DNA from: Tritrichomonas musculus
Taxonomy: Eukaryota > Parabasalia > Tritrichomonadida > Tritrichomonadidae
Assembly: GCA_039105265.1 (NCBI GenBank)
Contig: JAPFFF010000007.1
Span: forward strand, 3,534,001-3,598,000
Reading direction: 5' to 3'
DNA: 64,000 nt
The translations under genes and the position numbers were made by a program. The notes beneath the pieces were generated by a model. That model did not search any database. It was not told where the DNA came from and was given only the letters and a program-made list of their open reading frames with translations. Of this stretch, positions 36,410 through 43,277 are shown piece by piece (position 1 is the stretch's first letter; each line of letters begins with the position of its first letter).

Positions 36410-36886
36410 ATGAATGAAAACATTAATGAACTTAAAGTAATAAACGAAACCATTAATGAATCAAAAGTGTTTAAATCAGTTGAAGAGTTCAATTTGTTCT
36501 ATCAAAAGAATATCGAGCAAATGAAATCACAAACGACTAACTATTTGAACAAGATTTATAAAATCATCACTAATGACGGTAATGAATACAAAATCACTAA
36601 ACGTAATTGTACAGACGGTAAACGATGTGGTGGCGACATTTATTTGAAGAAAGTTGGGAACACAATCACTAAAACACTTGAAAACGACAACATCAAAGCT
36701 GATATATCACTAATGAAAGAATCATTAAATGAATTCACTGAACAAATCAATCAATTAAACAACAAAAATAAAATACTTGAAGAACATATCAATAAGCTTT
36801 CAAATGTTGTTGACCAACAATCAAAAGTCATTAATGAATATGTATTAAATGTTGTTGCTCCTGACAACCACCGAATGATTAAGTGA
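36410..36886 (+). CDS. Coiled-coil protein (B)
   Basis: 158 residues. A folded N-terminal part (SVEEFNLFYQKN, TTNYLNKIYKIIT, EYKITKRN) and a C-terminal coiled coil (FTEQINQLNNKNKILEEHI, LSNVVDQQSKVI). C homologue at 39077 keeps both parts, although sequence in the coil differs. The 3' end overlaps the convergent 77-residue gene. Role unknown; perhaps a trimeric virion or attachment component. Confidence 0.65.
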   Translation: MNENINELKVINETINESKVFKSVEEFNLFYQKNIEQMKSQTTNYLNKIYKIITNDGNEYKITKRNCTDGKRCGGDIYLKKVGNTITKTLENDNIKADISLMKESLNEFTEQINQLNNKNKILEEHINKLSNVVDQQSKVINEYVLNVVAPDNHRMIK

Positions 36887-37078
36887 ATCATGATGATTTA
36901 ATGATTTAGTCGTTTTTGGAGGTGGTTCATGAAATATATTTCCTTTTTCATTATAACATTTCACTGTCGGAGCTGAGTTTATTTTTGTTCTCTTCTTTTG
37001 CATCGTTAATTGTAATCTATCAAAATGGTTTTTATGCTTATCGTCATGAACGGTTCTTAATTGATTAATAGCAGACAT
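36845..37078 (-). CDS. Small basic protein convergent with coiled-coil gene (B)
   Basis: 77 residues. Basic centre (HKNHFDRLQLTMQKKRTK) and His/Ser/Asn-rich tail (SLNHHDSLNH). The C element has a counterpart in the same place and orientation (39508-39762) with matching pieces (H..R/RL...M..R, HEPP/HDP, HHSLNH). This positional conservation supports a real gene despite the overlap with its neighbour. Confidence 0.55.
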   Translation of the reverse strand: MSAINQLRTVHDDKHKNHFDRLQLTMQKKRTKINSAPTVKCYNEKGNIFHEPPPKTTKSLNHHDSLNHSVVVRSNNI

Positions 37079-37092
37079 TTAATTGTTATTAA

Positions 37093-37320
37093 ATGAGTGA
37101 ACTAACAGAATACAAGAAAGAAATACCAGAACTAAAACGAATCAAACGAGGATTAAAAGAAAAGTGTTATGATTACAAACAATGTCTCAACAATATCAAA
37201 TCAGGAATGTTGGGGTCTGATGGTCTTGCCGTTCGTGAATCTCTTATCGAAGACATCAACAGCCTCAAAAATAAAGTTCATCAACTTGAGAATGAATTAA
37301 ATGAATTGTCTAATAAATGA
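37093..37320 (+). CDS. Small coiled-coil protein at right end of B
   Basis: 75 residues: MSELTEYKKEIPELKRIK, KEKCYDYK, NNIKSGMLGSDGLAVRES, then a leucine zipper-like end (INSLKNKVHQLENELNELS). C homologue at 39797. The last 24 codons lie within B's terminal repeat, so the left terminal repeat carries the matching DNA without the rest of the gene. Starts are 14 bases apart from the divergent 77-residue gene. Confidence 0.7.
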   Translation: MSELTEYKKEIPELKRIKRGLKEKCYDYKQCLNNIKSGMLGSDGLAVRESLIEDINSLKNKVHQLENELNELSNK

Positions 37321-37615
37321 AACATCAATTGATGGTAATCATTAAATGAGTTCATATTATTTTTGTTCATTAGTCGTGTTGACGGCGGGCTTTAGCTCGA
37401 CGGAAACCGACTGATATATACTACTAAACAAGTTCAAAGATGTAAATTCAAAGATGACGATTCAAAAGTGTCTACCCGATTTTTGAATGAAATGAGGGGC
37501 TAATTTTGAAAAAGTGGCGATTTTTTGAGTCATGGCGCCGATGTTTGGGGTCTGTAAATCCTATGACGAGGGGGGTCATTTTTTATCCCCTGCCCAAAAG
37601 CCCCCCCTATCTCTC
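37249..37615 (-). repeat. Right terminal inverted repeat of B
   Basis: 367 bp, reverse complement of 16359-16727. The inner end is coding (end of the 75-residue gene); the outer end is GC-rich with a run of seven C before TATCTCTC. Confidence 0.9.
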
Positions 37616-37621
37616 TGACCT
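37616..37621. repeat. Target-site duplication of Polinton B, right copy
   Basis: TGACCT, the partner of 16353-16358. Confidence 0.9.
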
Positions 37622-38727
37622 GCATGTGATGGTTGAGGTAATTTACCATGTTCTTTGGTATAATGAGCTTGGCAAATTGCTTTATTATCATCAGTCTTTT
37701 CAATTCCAAGTTCAGTAAACTCTTCATCTGTAAATGCAAAGATTAATGAACAATTTTCAATCAGATCATCGAAATCACCTCCAGATGCAGATACGTATTG
37801 TTCTCTAACTTCATACTTCAATTGATATTTAGTTGGTGTTGGTTCGGGAGATGGTGGGTTTGGATTATCACCAGGTCCTGGGATGATAGCCTCATTACCG
37901 ATTTGAGTGAATTGATGTTTGAGATGTCCATGAGCTTTGATTTGTTTGAGTTTGTCGAGTTCCTCTGGGGATACAGTATCATTATCTTCCAGGAATGCCT
38001 TAGCTTCAGCAACCGTGTATGGGTCAATGGCAGCCCAAACAAGACCAGCTGGACTGACTTGGAATCTAATGGATAAATCACCAATGATTCCGTTAGGGAA
38101 TAAGTCGAATGCCTGTAATGCAAGCAAGTCATCAAATGGTACATTCAAGTCGAATTCGGTTGTGGTCTTACCACCATCCTTGAAGCTATTGAGATTAACG
38201 TATGAACCAGCATGAGTTTGACTGTAATTGCTGATGTTCTCCCATAAGCTGTGAACGAATCTGCGGCGCATCTTCTCAGTCTCTGGTTTCAAAACCGAGT
38301 ATAGGAAGCCCTCGCGAATGCATTCATTTTGCTGATATCCGACATTGACATTGTTATGGAGAATCTCGAGCCTGTCAAACAATTGGTTCGAGGACTTAAA
38401 TCCAACGAACAGTTTATAGAAGTTATTTGGATCATTGATCTCTTGCAATTTGGCCAAATCGGTGTTCAATTGCAAATCGAGTTTGATGTGGAATGTGAGG
38501 AAGCCTTTGTCGATATCGCTAATGAAGTGGTCGGGATGTGTTAATGAAATCTGTGAGTACTGGCCTTGGTGAAATGGGGCTGGCTGGTCATGGCAATCGA
38601 CTGTTCTAAATGAGAAGCTTCTGGTACCATCATTAACATTGATGATATTTCGCATCTTCTGGAATGTGTCATTGACATTCCCAACCTCGTATTTCAAATT
38701 GTGAGCTCTTTCGTTCCTGTATCTCAT
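37622..38727 (-). CDS. Major capsid protein (C), 5' part
   Basis: Starts at ATG 38727 (MRYRNERAHNLKYEVGN). The first jelly-roll and central loop of the C capsid protein, closely matching B (RSFSFRTVDCHDQPAPF, GFLTFHIKLDL, PFDDLLALQAFDLFPNG). Upstream codons in frame lack the conserved context. It ends at the insertion point of B; the 3' part is at 15512-16358. Divergent from the MGIGIF gene by 47 bases, as in B. Confidence 0.85.
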
Positions 38728-38774
38728 TTTGTATCTTGGAAAAAAGCTTGAAATCACATTTTTTTATATACCAA

Positions 38775-39026
38775 ATGGGTATTGGCATCTTCAAGAAGAT
38801 TAAGAACGCTTTCAAGAACGTCGGCAGTAAGCTCAAGAATGCAGCTCAAACTGTCATCCGCAACCTCCCAAGGGCAGTTGATATTGGAAAGGGGATCATC
38901 AATAGGATCAAGCCAATCGCCGACTTCATACCAGGTGTTGGACCAGTTGTAGACACCATCAGCACTGGACTCAATTACGTAAGCAAAGCTAATGATATAG
39001 GTAAATCCATACTGGACAAGGTTTGA
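38775..39026 (+). CDS. Myristoylation-type amphipathic small protein (C)
   Basis: 83 residues from ATG 38775: MGIGIFKKIKNAFKNVGSKLK, then ADFIPGVGPVVDTISTGLNYV. Homologue of 36119-36373 with the same Gly-2 signal, basic amphipathic region and hydrophobic Gly/Val segment. Probably a minor virion protein acting on membranes; inference from architecture and capsid-gene adjacency. Confidence 0.65.
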   Translation: MGIGIFKKIKNAFKNVGSKLKNAAQTVIRNLPRAVDIGKGIINRIKPIADFIPGVGPVVDTISTGLNYVSKANDIGKSILDKV

Positions 39027-39076
39027 TCATCATAGAATATCCACATACATATGAATATATTTTTGTCCGTTTTGAA

Positions 39077-39511
39077 ATGAATTGCGATATCAGGGTTATT
39101 AATGATAACAAGATGGAGCAACGCACGTTCAACTCAGTAGAGGAGTTCGACCTGTTCTACCAGAAGTACAAGGACATGTTCAATGAGAAGACCACCAATT
39201 ACCTCAATAAAACCTACAAAATAATCACACCCGAATGCGAGTACAGGATTACCAAACGCACTGGCAAGGATGGCTCTAGTAATGTGTTTCTCAAGAAGAT
39301 CACCAAGCCAGCTGATAATGACAACCTGGTGGAGATCCAATTTGCAAGCATTCGAGCTGACATCAATGCATTGCAATCAACTGTAGATGAATACACCAAA
39401 CGGATTACCACTCTGGAGAACACCATTGGCGTGATCACCACAAAAATAAATCAGCTCACCAATACTGTGAATGAGTGTACTGATGCGGTGAACGGTATCC
39501 TAAGACATTAA
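39077..39511 (+). CDS. Coiled-coil protein (C)
   Basis: 144 residues from ATG 39077, preceded by 'atatttttgtccg', a close variant of the TTTATTTTTG box. N-terminal part matches B (SVEEFDLFYQKY, TTNYLNKTYKIIT, EYRITKR); the C-terminal half is a coiled coil with heptad-like spacing (VDEYTKRITTLENTIGVIT, INQLTNTVNEC). Unrecognised role. Confidence 0.65.
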   Translation: MNCDIRVINDNKMEQRTFNSVEEFDLFYQKYKDMFNEKTTNYLNKTYKIITPECEYRITKRTGKDGSSNVFLKKITKPADNDNLVEIQFASIRADINALQSTVDEYTKRITTLENTIGVITTKINQLTNTVNECTDAVNGILRH

Positions 39512-39762
39512 ATTTTTGAATTATTTGGGATTACCTGGTGATTGAGCGAGTGGTGTATTGCTGATGATGTTGACTTAATGATTGGGTCATGCACGACACA
39601 CCCCTTATCTTCATATTTTGGGATTGTGGGTTTGGTACAACTCATAGTTCGCCTATTTCGCATGTGACGTTCCAGGTGATTGAAATACGTGAGCCCATTT
39701 GAATCTCTTAATACACGGCGTTCCTCGTATGAATTACATTCCTGCGCTTTCGCGTATGACAT
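39508..39762 (-). CDS. Small basic protein convergent with coiled-coil gene (C)
   Basis: 84 residues; counterpart of 36845-37078. RRVLRDSNGLTYFNHLERHM then an Asn/Ser/His-rich end (HHSLNHQV). The start lies 34 bases from the divergent gene at 39797. Stop overlaps the end of the coiled-coil gene by 4 bp. Function unknown. Confidence 0.55.
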   Translation of the reverse strand: MSYAKAQECNSYEERRVLRDSNGLTYFNHLERHMRNRRTMSCTKPTIPKYEDKGCVVHDPIIKSTSSAIHHSLNHQVIPNNSKI

Positions 39763-39796
39763 TTAATCTTGAAAAAACACTTTTTTTCATATCTAA

Positions 39797-40030
39797 ATGA
39801 GTGAATTGGGTGAATACAAAAAGGAGATTCCAGAGTTGAAGCGCATCAAGCATGATCTCAAGGAGAAGTGCTATATGTATAAGGGCCACCTCAATAACAT
39901 CAAAGGGGGTATGCTGGGTAGCAATGGTCTCGCAGTCCGTGAATCATTGATTGAGGACATCAATAGTTTGAAGGAAAAGGTTGCCAAACTTGAAAATGAG
40001 TTAGCTGAATTATCAAGCGATAACCACTAA
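39797..40030 (+). CDS. Small coiled-coil protein (C)
   Basis: 77 residues, strongly similar to 37093-37320 of B (EYKKEIPELKRIK, GMLGS.GLAVRESLIEDINSL). In C it is internal and followed by the integrase gene, whereas in B it lies at the element end, showing that gene blocks have been rearranged between the two lineages. Confidence 0.7.
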   Translation: MSELGEYKKEIPELKRIKHDLKEKCYMYKGHLNNIKGGMLGSNGLAVRESLIEDINSLKEKVAKLENELAELSSDNH

Positions 40031-40037
40031 ATTTCTG

Positions 40038-40059
40038 GTAACAGCAATTTTGCTGTCAC
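40038..40059. repeat. CAGCAATTTTGCTG hairpin, copy 1
   Basis: Between the 77-residue and integrase genes. Core CAGCAA-TT-TTGCTG, with GT..AC extending the stem. Other copies are at 48539-48560 and 56276-56297. Confidence 0.7.
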
Positions 40060-40087
40060 GATAGAGACCATTATTTTTGCACATTAA

Positions 40088-41446
40088 ATGTTTCACAAAG
40101 TAACATCATTCTTGTGGGGTGAGAAAGCAGTTCCTGCTACACCTAAGCCCCCAGAACCACCTAAGCCCCCTGAGAACGCGGTTCCTGCTCCCCCTCCGCC
40201 CCAGGAAATGGCTAATACCAACAAGAAATCATTCAAGATATTCGATAATGAGTACAAGTCATTGCTCAAGTACCCATTCAAATCCAAAATATCAAAATTG
40301 GACCCATCACTGTTTATCGTCAATCCGGAGTATCATCATGAACCATTCGTGAAGGACTTCAAATTGAAATCATGTAATTATTATTCAAAACCGGATTTCT
40401 CATTAGAACCTGGCTGCTGGGAGGTCGATTTGATGTTTGTGAAGTACACTACGAAGGCTGGCGATAAATTGGTACCCCATGAAACCATTTACCTCATCAT
40501 GGTGAATGTCAATACGCGATATCTAATTGTGAAACCACTTAAGAACAAACTAGCTGATACCATTAAGGATGCGTACGCCAAAATCATTCTCGATAAATAT
40601 GATGACTTCAAATTTAATACCATCAAATGTGATGGTGAAAATAATCTACTAAAAGTGCTTGATATAATTCCCTACAGAAGTCCAGACAAAAATAAATATG
40701 CAGGTACCAAAAATGTGTTGATTGACGGTAATGCAGTGATTGTCGATAAATCCAAACACAGCAACGCTCACAAAATCGTTGATGCAACCATTAGGACACT
40801 CCGCAATGCATTCGGTCTAGATAATCGTAGAATTGGAGACCCATTCCTGATGCAACAGATGGTTCACTACTATAACAACACACCACATCGGTCTCTACGA
40901 ATGCCCAATCCCAATTACCGAGATGATGGAATCCAAGCAGGAACTGCGTTCTATGACCCGTATCTAGCGAAAGAGCCTAAGGAGATATACTACACACCCA
41001 ATCAAATGCAGCACAACCCAGATTTGGAGTGGAGATACATCAGGGATTGCCAAAGGAGGCTACGTCGAGTCAAAAATAATATGCAAATGGATGGTCTGCT
41101 GAGTTATCGCAAGGGTAATATCATATTGGTCCATTACGATACATCCAAAACTGAGAAGAAGCATGAGAAGCAGAGGCGTGTGTTCAATGAGATTGCTGAA
41201 TTCATAAGATACCATAATGGGAACGTCGAATGCAAATTGCTGAACCCATATCGTAGATTCCAGTTGAATGATGATAAGCAAGCAGGAACTGCGTTCTATG
41301 TTCCGTATATCAAAACCAAAACTGGTCGAACGCCAATGACTGATGATGAGCGAGCTACTATAACTGTCCCCATTATGTATACCCGATTCGTGGCAACCAA
41401 TTATGCATCACTAGGTAAAGACTATAAGCAGTACTTTGCTATCTAA
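40088..41446 (+). CDS. Retrovirus-like integrase (C)
   Basis: 452 residues. A Pro-rich N-terminus (KPPEPPKPPENAVPAPPPP); integrase core with WEVDLMF (about 112), VNTRYLIVKP, IKCDGE (about 180), HKIVDATIRTLRNAFG (about 236), MVHYYNNTPHRSL; C-terminal KTEKKHEKQRRVFNE and TITVPIMYTRFV. Compared with B it contains two in-frame stretches with the same peptide QAGTAFY (about 284 and 400), both encoded by the recurrent GAACTGCGTTC sequence, and a third and fourth copy, read on the other strand, near the N-terminus. Catalyses element insertion. Confidence 0.9.
   Translation: MFHKVTSFLWGEKAVPATPKPPEPPKPPENAVPAPPPPQEMANTNKKSFKIFDNEYKSLLKYPFKSKISKLDPSLFIVNPEYHHEPFVKDFKLKSCNYYSKPDFSLEPGCWEVDLMFVKYTTKAGDKLVPHETIYLIMVNVNTRYLIVKPLKNKLADTIKDAYAKIILDKYDDFKFNTIKCDGENNLLKVLDIIPYRSPDKNKYAGTKNVLIDGNAVIVDKSKHSNAHKIVDATIRTLRNAFGLDNRRIGDPFLMQQMVHYYNNTPHRSLRMPNPNYRDDGIQAGTAFYDPYLAKEPKEIYYTPNQMQHNPDLEWRYIRDCQRRLRRVKNNMQMDGLLSYRKGNIILVHYDTSKTEKKHEKQRRVFNEIAEFIRYHNGNVECKLLNPYRRFQLNDDKQAGTAFYVPYIKTKTGRTPMTDDERATITVPIMYTRFVATNYASLGKDYKQYFAI
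40173..40189. repeat. Recurrent 17-mer AGAACGC(A/G)GTTCCTGCT
   Basis: Here as agaacgcggttcctgct, encoding ENAVPA. A diverged copy is at 40123-40137. Inverted copies are at 40935-40951 and 41281-41297; further copies at 12924-12940 and 56783-56799 (terminal-repeat gene) and partly at 55527-55541. The core GAAC-TGC-GTTC can form a small hairpin. Confidence 0.75.
40935..40951. repeat. Recurrent 17-mer, inverted copy in integrase
   Basis: agcaggaactgcgttct, encoding QAGTAFY in frame. The match to 41281-41297 extends downstream through 'tatg' and 'ccgta', so these two copies may be related by a longer duplication. Confidence 0.75.
41281..41297. repeat. Recurrent 17-mer, second inverted copy in integrase
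   Basis: Same sequence as 40935-40951, again encoding QAGTAFY, at a site where the B integrase is about 15 residues shorter. Confidence 0.75.
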
Positions 41447-41449
41447 TAA

Positions 41450-41782
41450 ATGCCAAAGCGCTATTTCCATACACAGACCACCGAGTTTAAGCTACCTGAG
41501 GATTTCATATATAGTCGCAACAAGAAATACATCGTAGTGCAGTATGTGGGAGCTATCCTGAATAAGACCATCATCGGTGATTTGATGGTACACTCGGATA
41601 TTGTTGAATTTGACCCATACTGTGACCACTTCATAATGCTAGCCAACAGACGGCAAACCAAGTATCGCAAATATGAGATGCTCAATAGGACCAAGCGAGA
41701 TTTCAAAATATGGTTCACAGACCTGTATGGTAATGAGATAAAACCCGATGCATTCGTGCTATCGTGCTTGCTAATCTATTGA
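41450..41782 (+). CDS. Candidate single jelly-roll minor capsid protein (C)
   Basis: 110 residues, 3 bases after the integrase stop. Beta-strand pattern and ending IWFTDLYGNEIKPDAFVLSCLLIY match the B protein at 32583. The strict pairing with integrase in both elements suggests co-expression. Candidate penton-like vertex protein; inference. Confidence 0.6.
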   Translation: MPKRYFHTQTTEFKLPEDFIYSRNKKYIVVQYVGAILNKTIIGDLMVHSDIVEFDPYCDHFIMLANRRQTKYRKYEMLNRTKRDFKIWFTDLYGNEIKPDAFVLSCLLIY

Positions 41783-41791
41783 CTTCGGCAG

Positions 41792-41801
41792 TTTATTTTT
41801 G
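41792..41801 (+). promoter_or_regulatory. TTTATTTTTG box before C 487-residue gene
   Basis: Perfect box on the plus strand, 5 bases before the ATG at 41807. Confidence 0.55.
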
Positions 41802-41806
41802 GGTAA

Positions 41807-43270
41807 ATGAATGGAAAAATATACCTATATCCAGGTCAATATAAAAGCATTGAAAATAAATATATAAATGGGGTATATGCTAGCCATACAAATGACAATA
41901 AGTATATATTCGTTAAAGATATAGGTCTACCCAAAATCGTAAGCTCTATGCGTGGAGGTTCACTTGAACCCAAATTGCATGGCTTCCTATTCTTCCTAAG
42001 GAATTATGAGAGAGAACCCAGTATTATTTGGGATGAAGCTGAAACATCAAATGGTATACGGTTTGTATATTTTCTTCGAGAGAACAAAAATTTTATGCAG
42101 CTGCCAAATAATGTATTTATTGCTGCCCCATATGATGAATTTGACAGTGCAGTCCGTAAAAATGTTATTGTACGTTCAGGTGTTTATGATAATGAGAGAT
42201 TTAATATACCAATACTCCATCACAAGGAATATATTCCTGATATTGTGATCAAACATCTGCCTCCAACTCCAGACCCCAAACGCCAAAATGACAAATACAA
42301 TAAATACTTTGCAGCACCCCCAATGCAACCAACAGGGGTAATCCCACCACAACGTCCAATGCAACCAACAGGGGTAATCCCACCACAACGTCCAATGCAA
42401 CCAACAGGGGTAATCCCACCACCACCAATGCAACCTCCATTTGTGAAACCACCTCCAGTTCCTCCAGTTCCTCCAAATGTCCCTCCATATGCACCTCCAA
42501 ATGTCCCTCCATATGCACCTCCAATACCAACAGGGGTAATCCCACCTCCTCCAAATGCACCCCAATTTGTACCCCCACCTCCAATGCGAGTTGATGCATC
42601 AACATATAAATCACCACCGATTAGGTTTGATATGTCTACAATCACAACACCATCATTGGGTCGTAAATCCCCTAAGCGCGACAGTTCTAAAACACCATCC
42701 CGTAATGCCTCCCCCAAGCGTGACTCCACCAATACGATTGTATCCATCTCTAGTGATGATGATGAGAGCATTGATGAGAGCATTGCTGAGAGCAGTGATG
42801 GTATTGAGTTTACAGAATCAGTGATACCCGAAGCTCGACCCCGAAGTAATAATAAGCAGAATTTCAATGAAAAAATATTTGATCCAAACACATATGCTCA
42901 ACCTGGCAAACTGGAACCTACCATACCACAAACCGTACCAATTCGAATGGTTAAGAAGAATGGTTCCGTACAAGAGTACGATGTTTATACAAAATCACTG
43001 CCAGCTCTCAAGCAACATGCTAAGCGAGCCACAAACAGTCATCCTAAATCACCATCACGTCAATCCACAGATGGTAATCGCGATAGACTGGTAAGCTTTG
43101 GTAAATCATTTTATATAGAAGGTACTCCAAAAACCAATGGGAATATTGATGATCCCACATTCATATACGAACCAATGGAAGTCATTAAATCGACTGACCA
43201 ACAACAGGATGAAACGGCAAAAATAATGGCTAACAATAGGTTTTATCAAAGAAAATATCATAAGGAGTAA
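41807..43270 (+). CDS. Pro-rich repeat protein (C)
   Basis: 487 residues. A folded N-terminal domain of about 155 residues (YLYPGQYKSIENKYINGVY, FLFFLRNYEREPSIIWDE, FIAAPYDEFDSAV); then three 12-residue repeats MQPTGVIPPQRP followed by PPP/NVPPYAPP reiterations (about 170-265); a Ser/Thr/Lys-rich tract with an acidic Ser patch (SSDDDESIDESIAE); a basic C-terminal part. The long proline arm suggests an extended linker or spike. No B homologue recognised. Ends 7 bases from the convergent 924-residue gene. Confidence 0.65.
   Translation: MNGKIYLYPGQYKSIENKYINGVYASHTNDNKYIFVKDIGLPKIVSSMRGGSLEPKLHGFLFFLRNYEREPSIIWDEAETSNGIRFVYFLRENKNFMQLPNNVFIAAPYDEFDSAVRKNVIVRSGVYDNERFNIPILHHKEYIPDIVIKHLPPTPDPKRQNDKYNKYFAAPPMQPTGVIPPQRPMQPTGVIPPQRPMQPTGVIPPPPMQPPFVKPPPVPPVPPNVPPYAPPNVPPYAPPIPTGVIPPPPNAPQFVPPPPMRVDASTYKSPPIRFDMSTITTPSLGRKSPKRDSSKTPSRNASPKRDSTNTIVSISSDDDESIDESIAESSDGIEFTESVIPEARPRSNNKQNFNEKIFDPNTYAQPGKLEPTIPQTVPIRMVKKNGSVQEYDVYTKSLPALKQHAKRATNSHPKSPSRQSTDGNRDRLVSFGKSFYIEGTPKTNGNIDDPTFIYEPMEVIKSTDQQQDETAKIMANNRFYQRKYHKE
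42325..42423 (+). repeat. Three 36-bp coding repeats
   Basis: Unit 'atgcaaccaacaggggtaat' plus 16 more bases, encoding MQPTGVIPPQRP, three near-identical times; a fourth 'ccaacaggggtaatcccacc' recurs near 42527. The low divergence implies recent expansion. Confidence 0.8.
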
Positions 43271-43277
43271 TTGTCTA

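Larger units (their letters stand above)
16359..37615. mobile_element. Polinton B, complete, 21.3 kb
   Basis: Both ends are in the window (GAGAGAGATAGG at left; left and right differ by one GA unit, so limits are +/-2 bp). Inverted repeats of about 368 bp and a 6-bp target duplication flank it. All Polinton core functions are represented: PolB, integrase, ATPase, major capsid protein, a small candidate jelly-roll protein, plus fibre-like, HNH and KilA-N genes. I saw no interruption, so it looks whole. It is the innermost and therefore youngest insertion of the nest. D (58439 onward) is a near-identical sister copy. Confidence 0.92.

Noticed and set aside
42220-42891. Gly/Trp-rich frames opposite the Pro-rich gene
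   Set aside because: They are antisense shadows of the proline codons and repeats; the plus-strand frame has start context and a conserved position.
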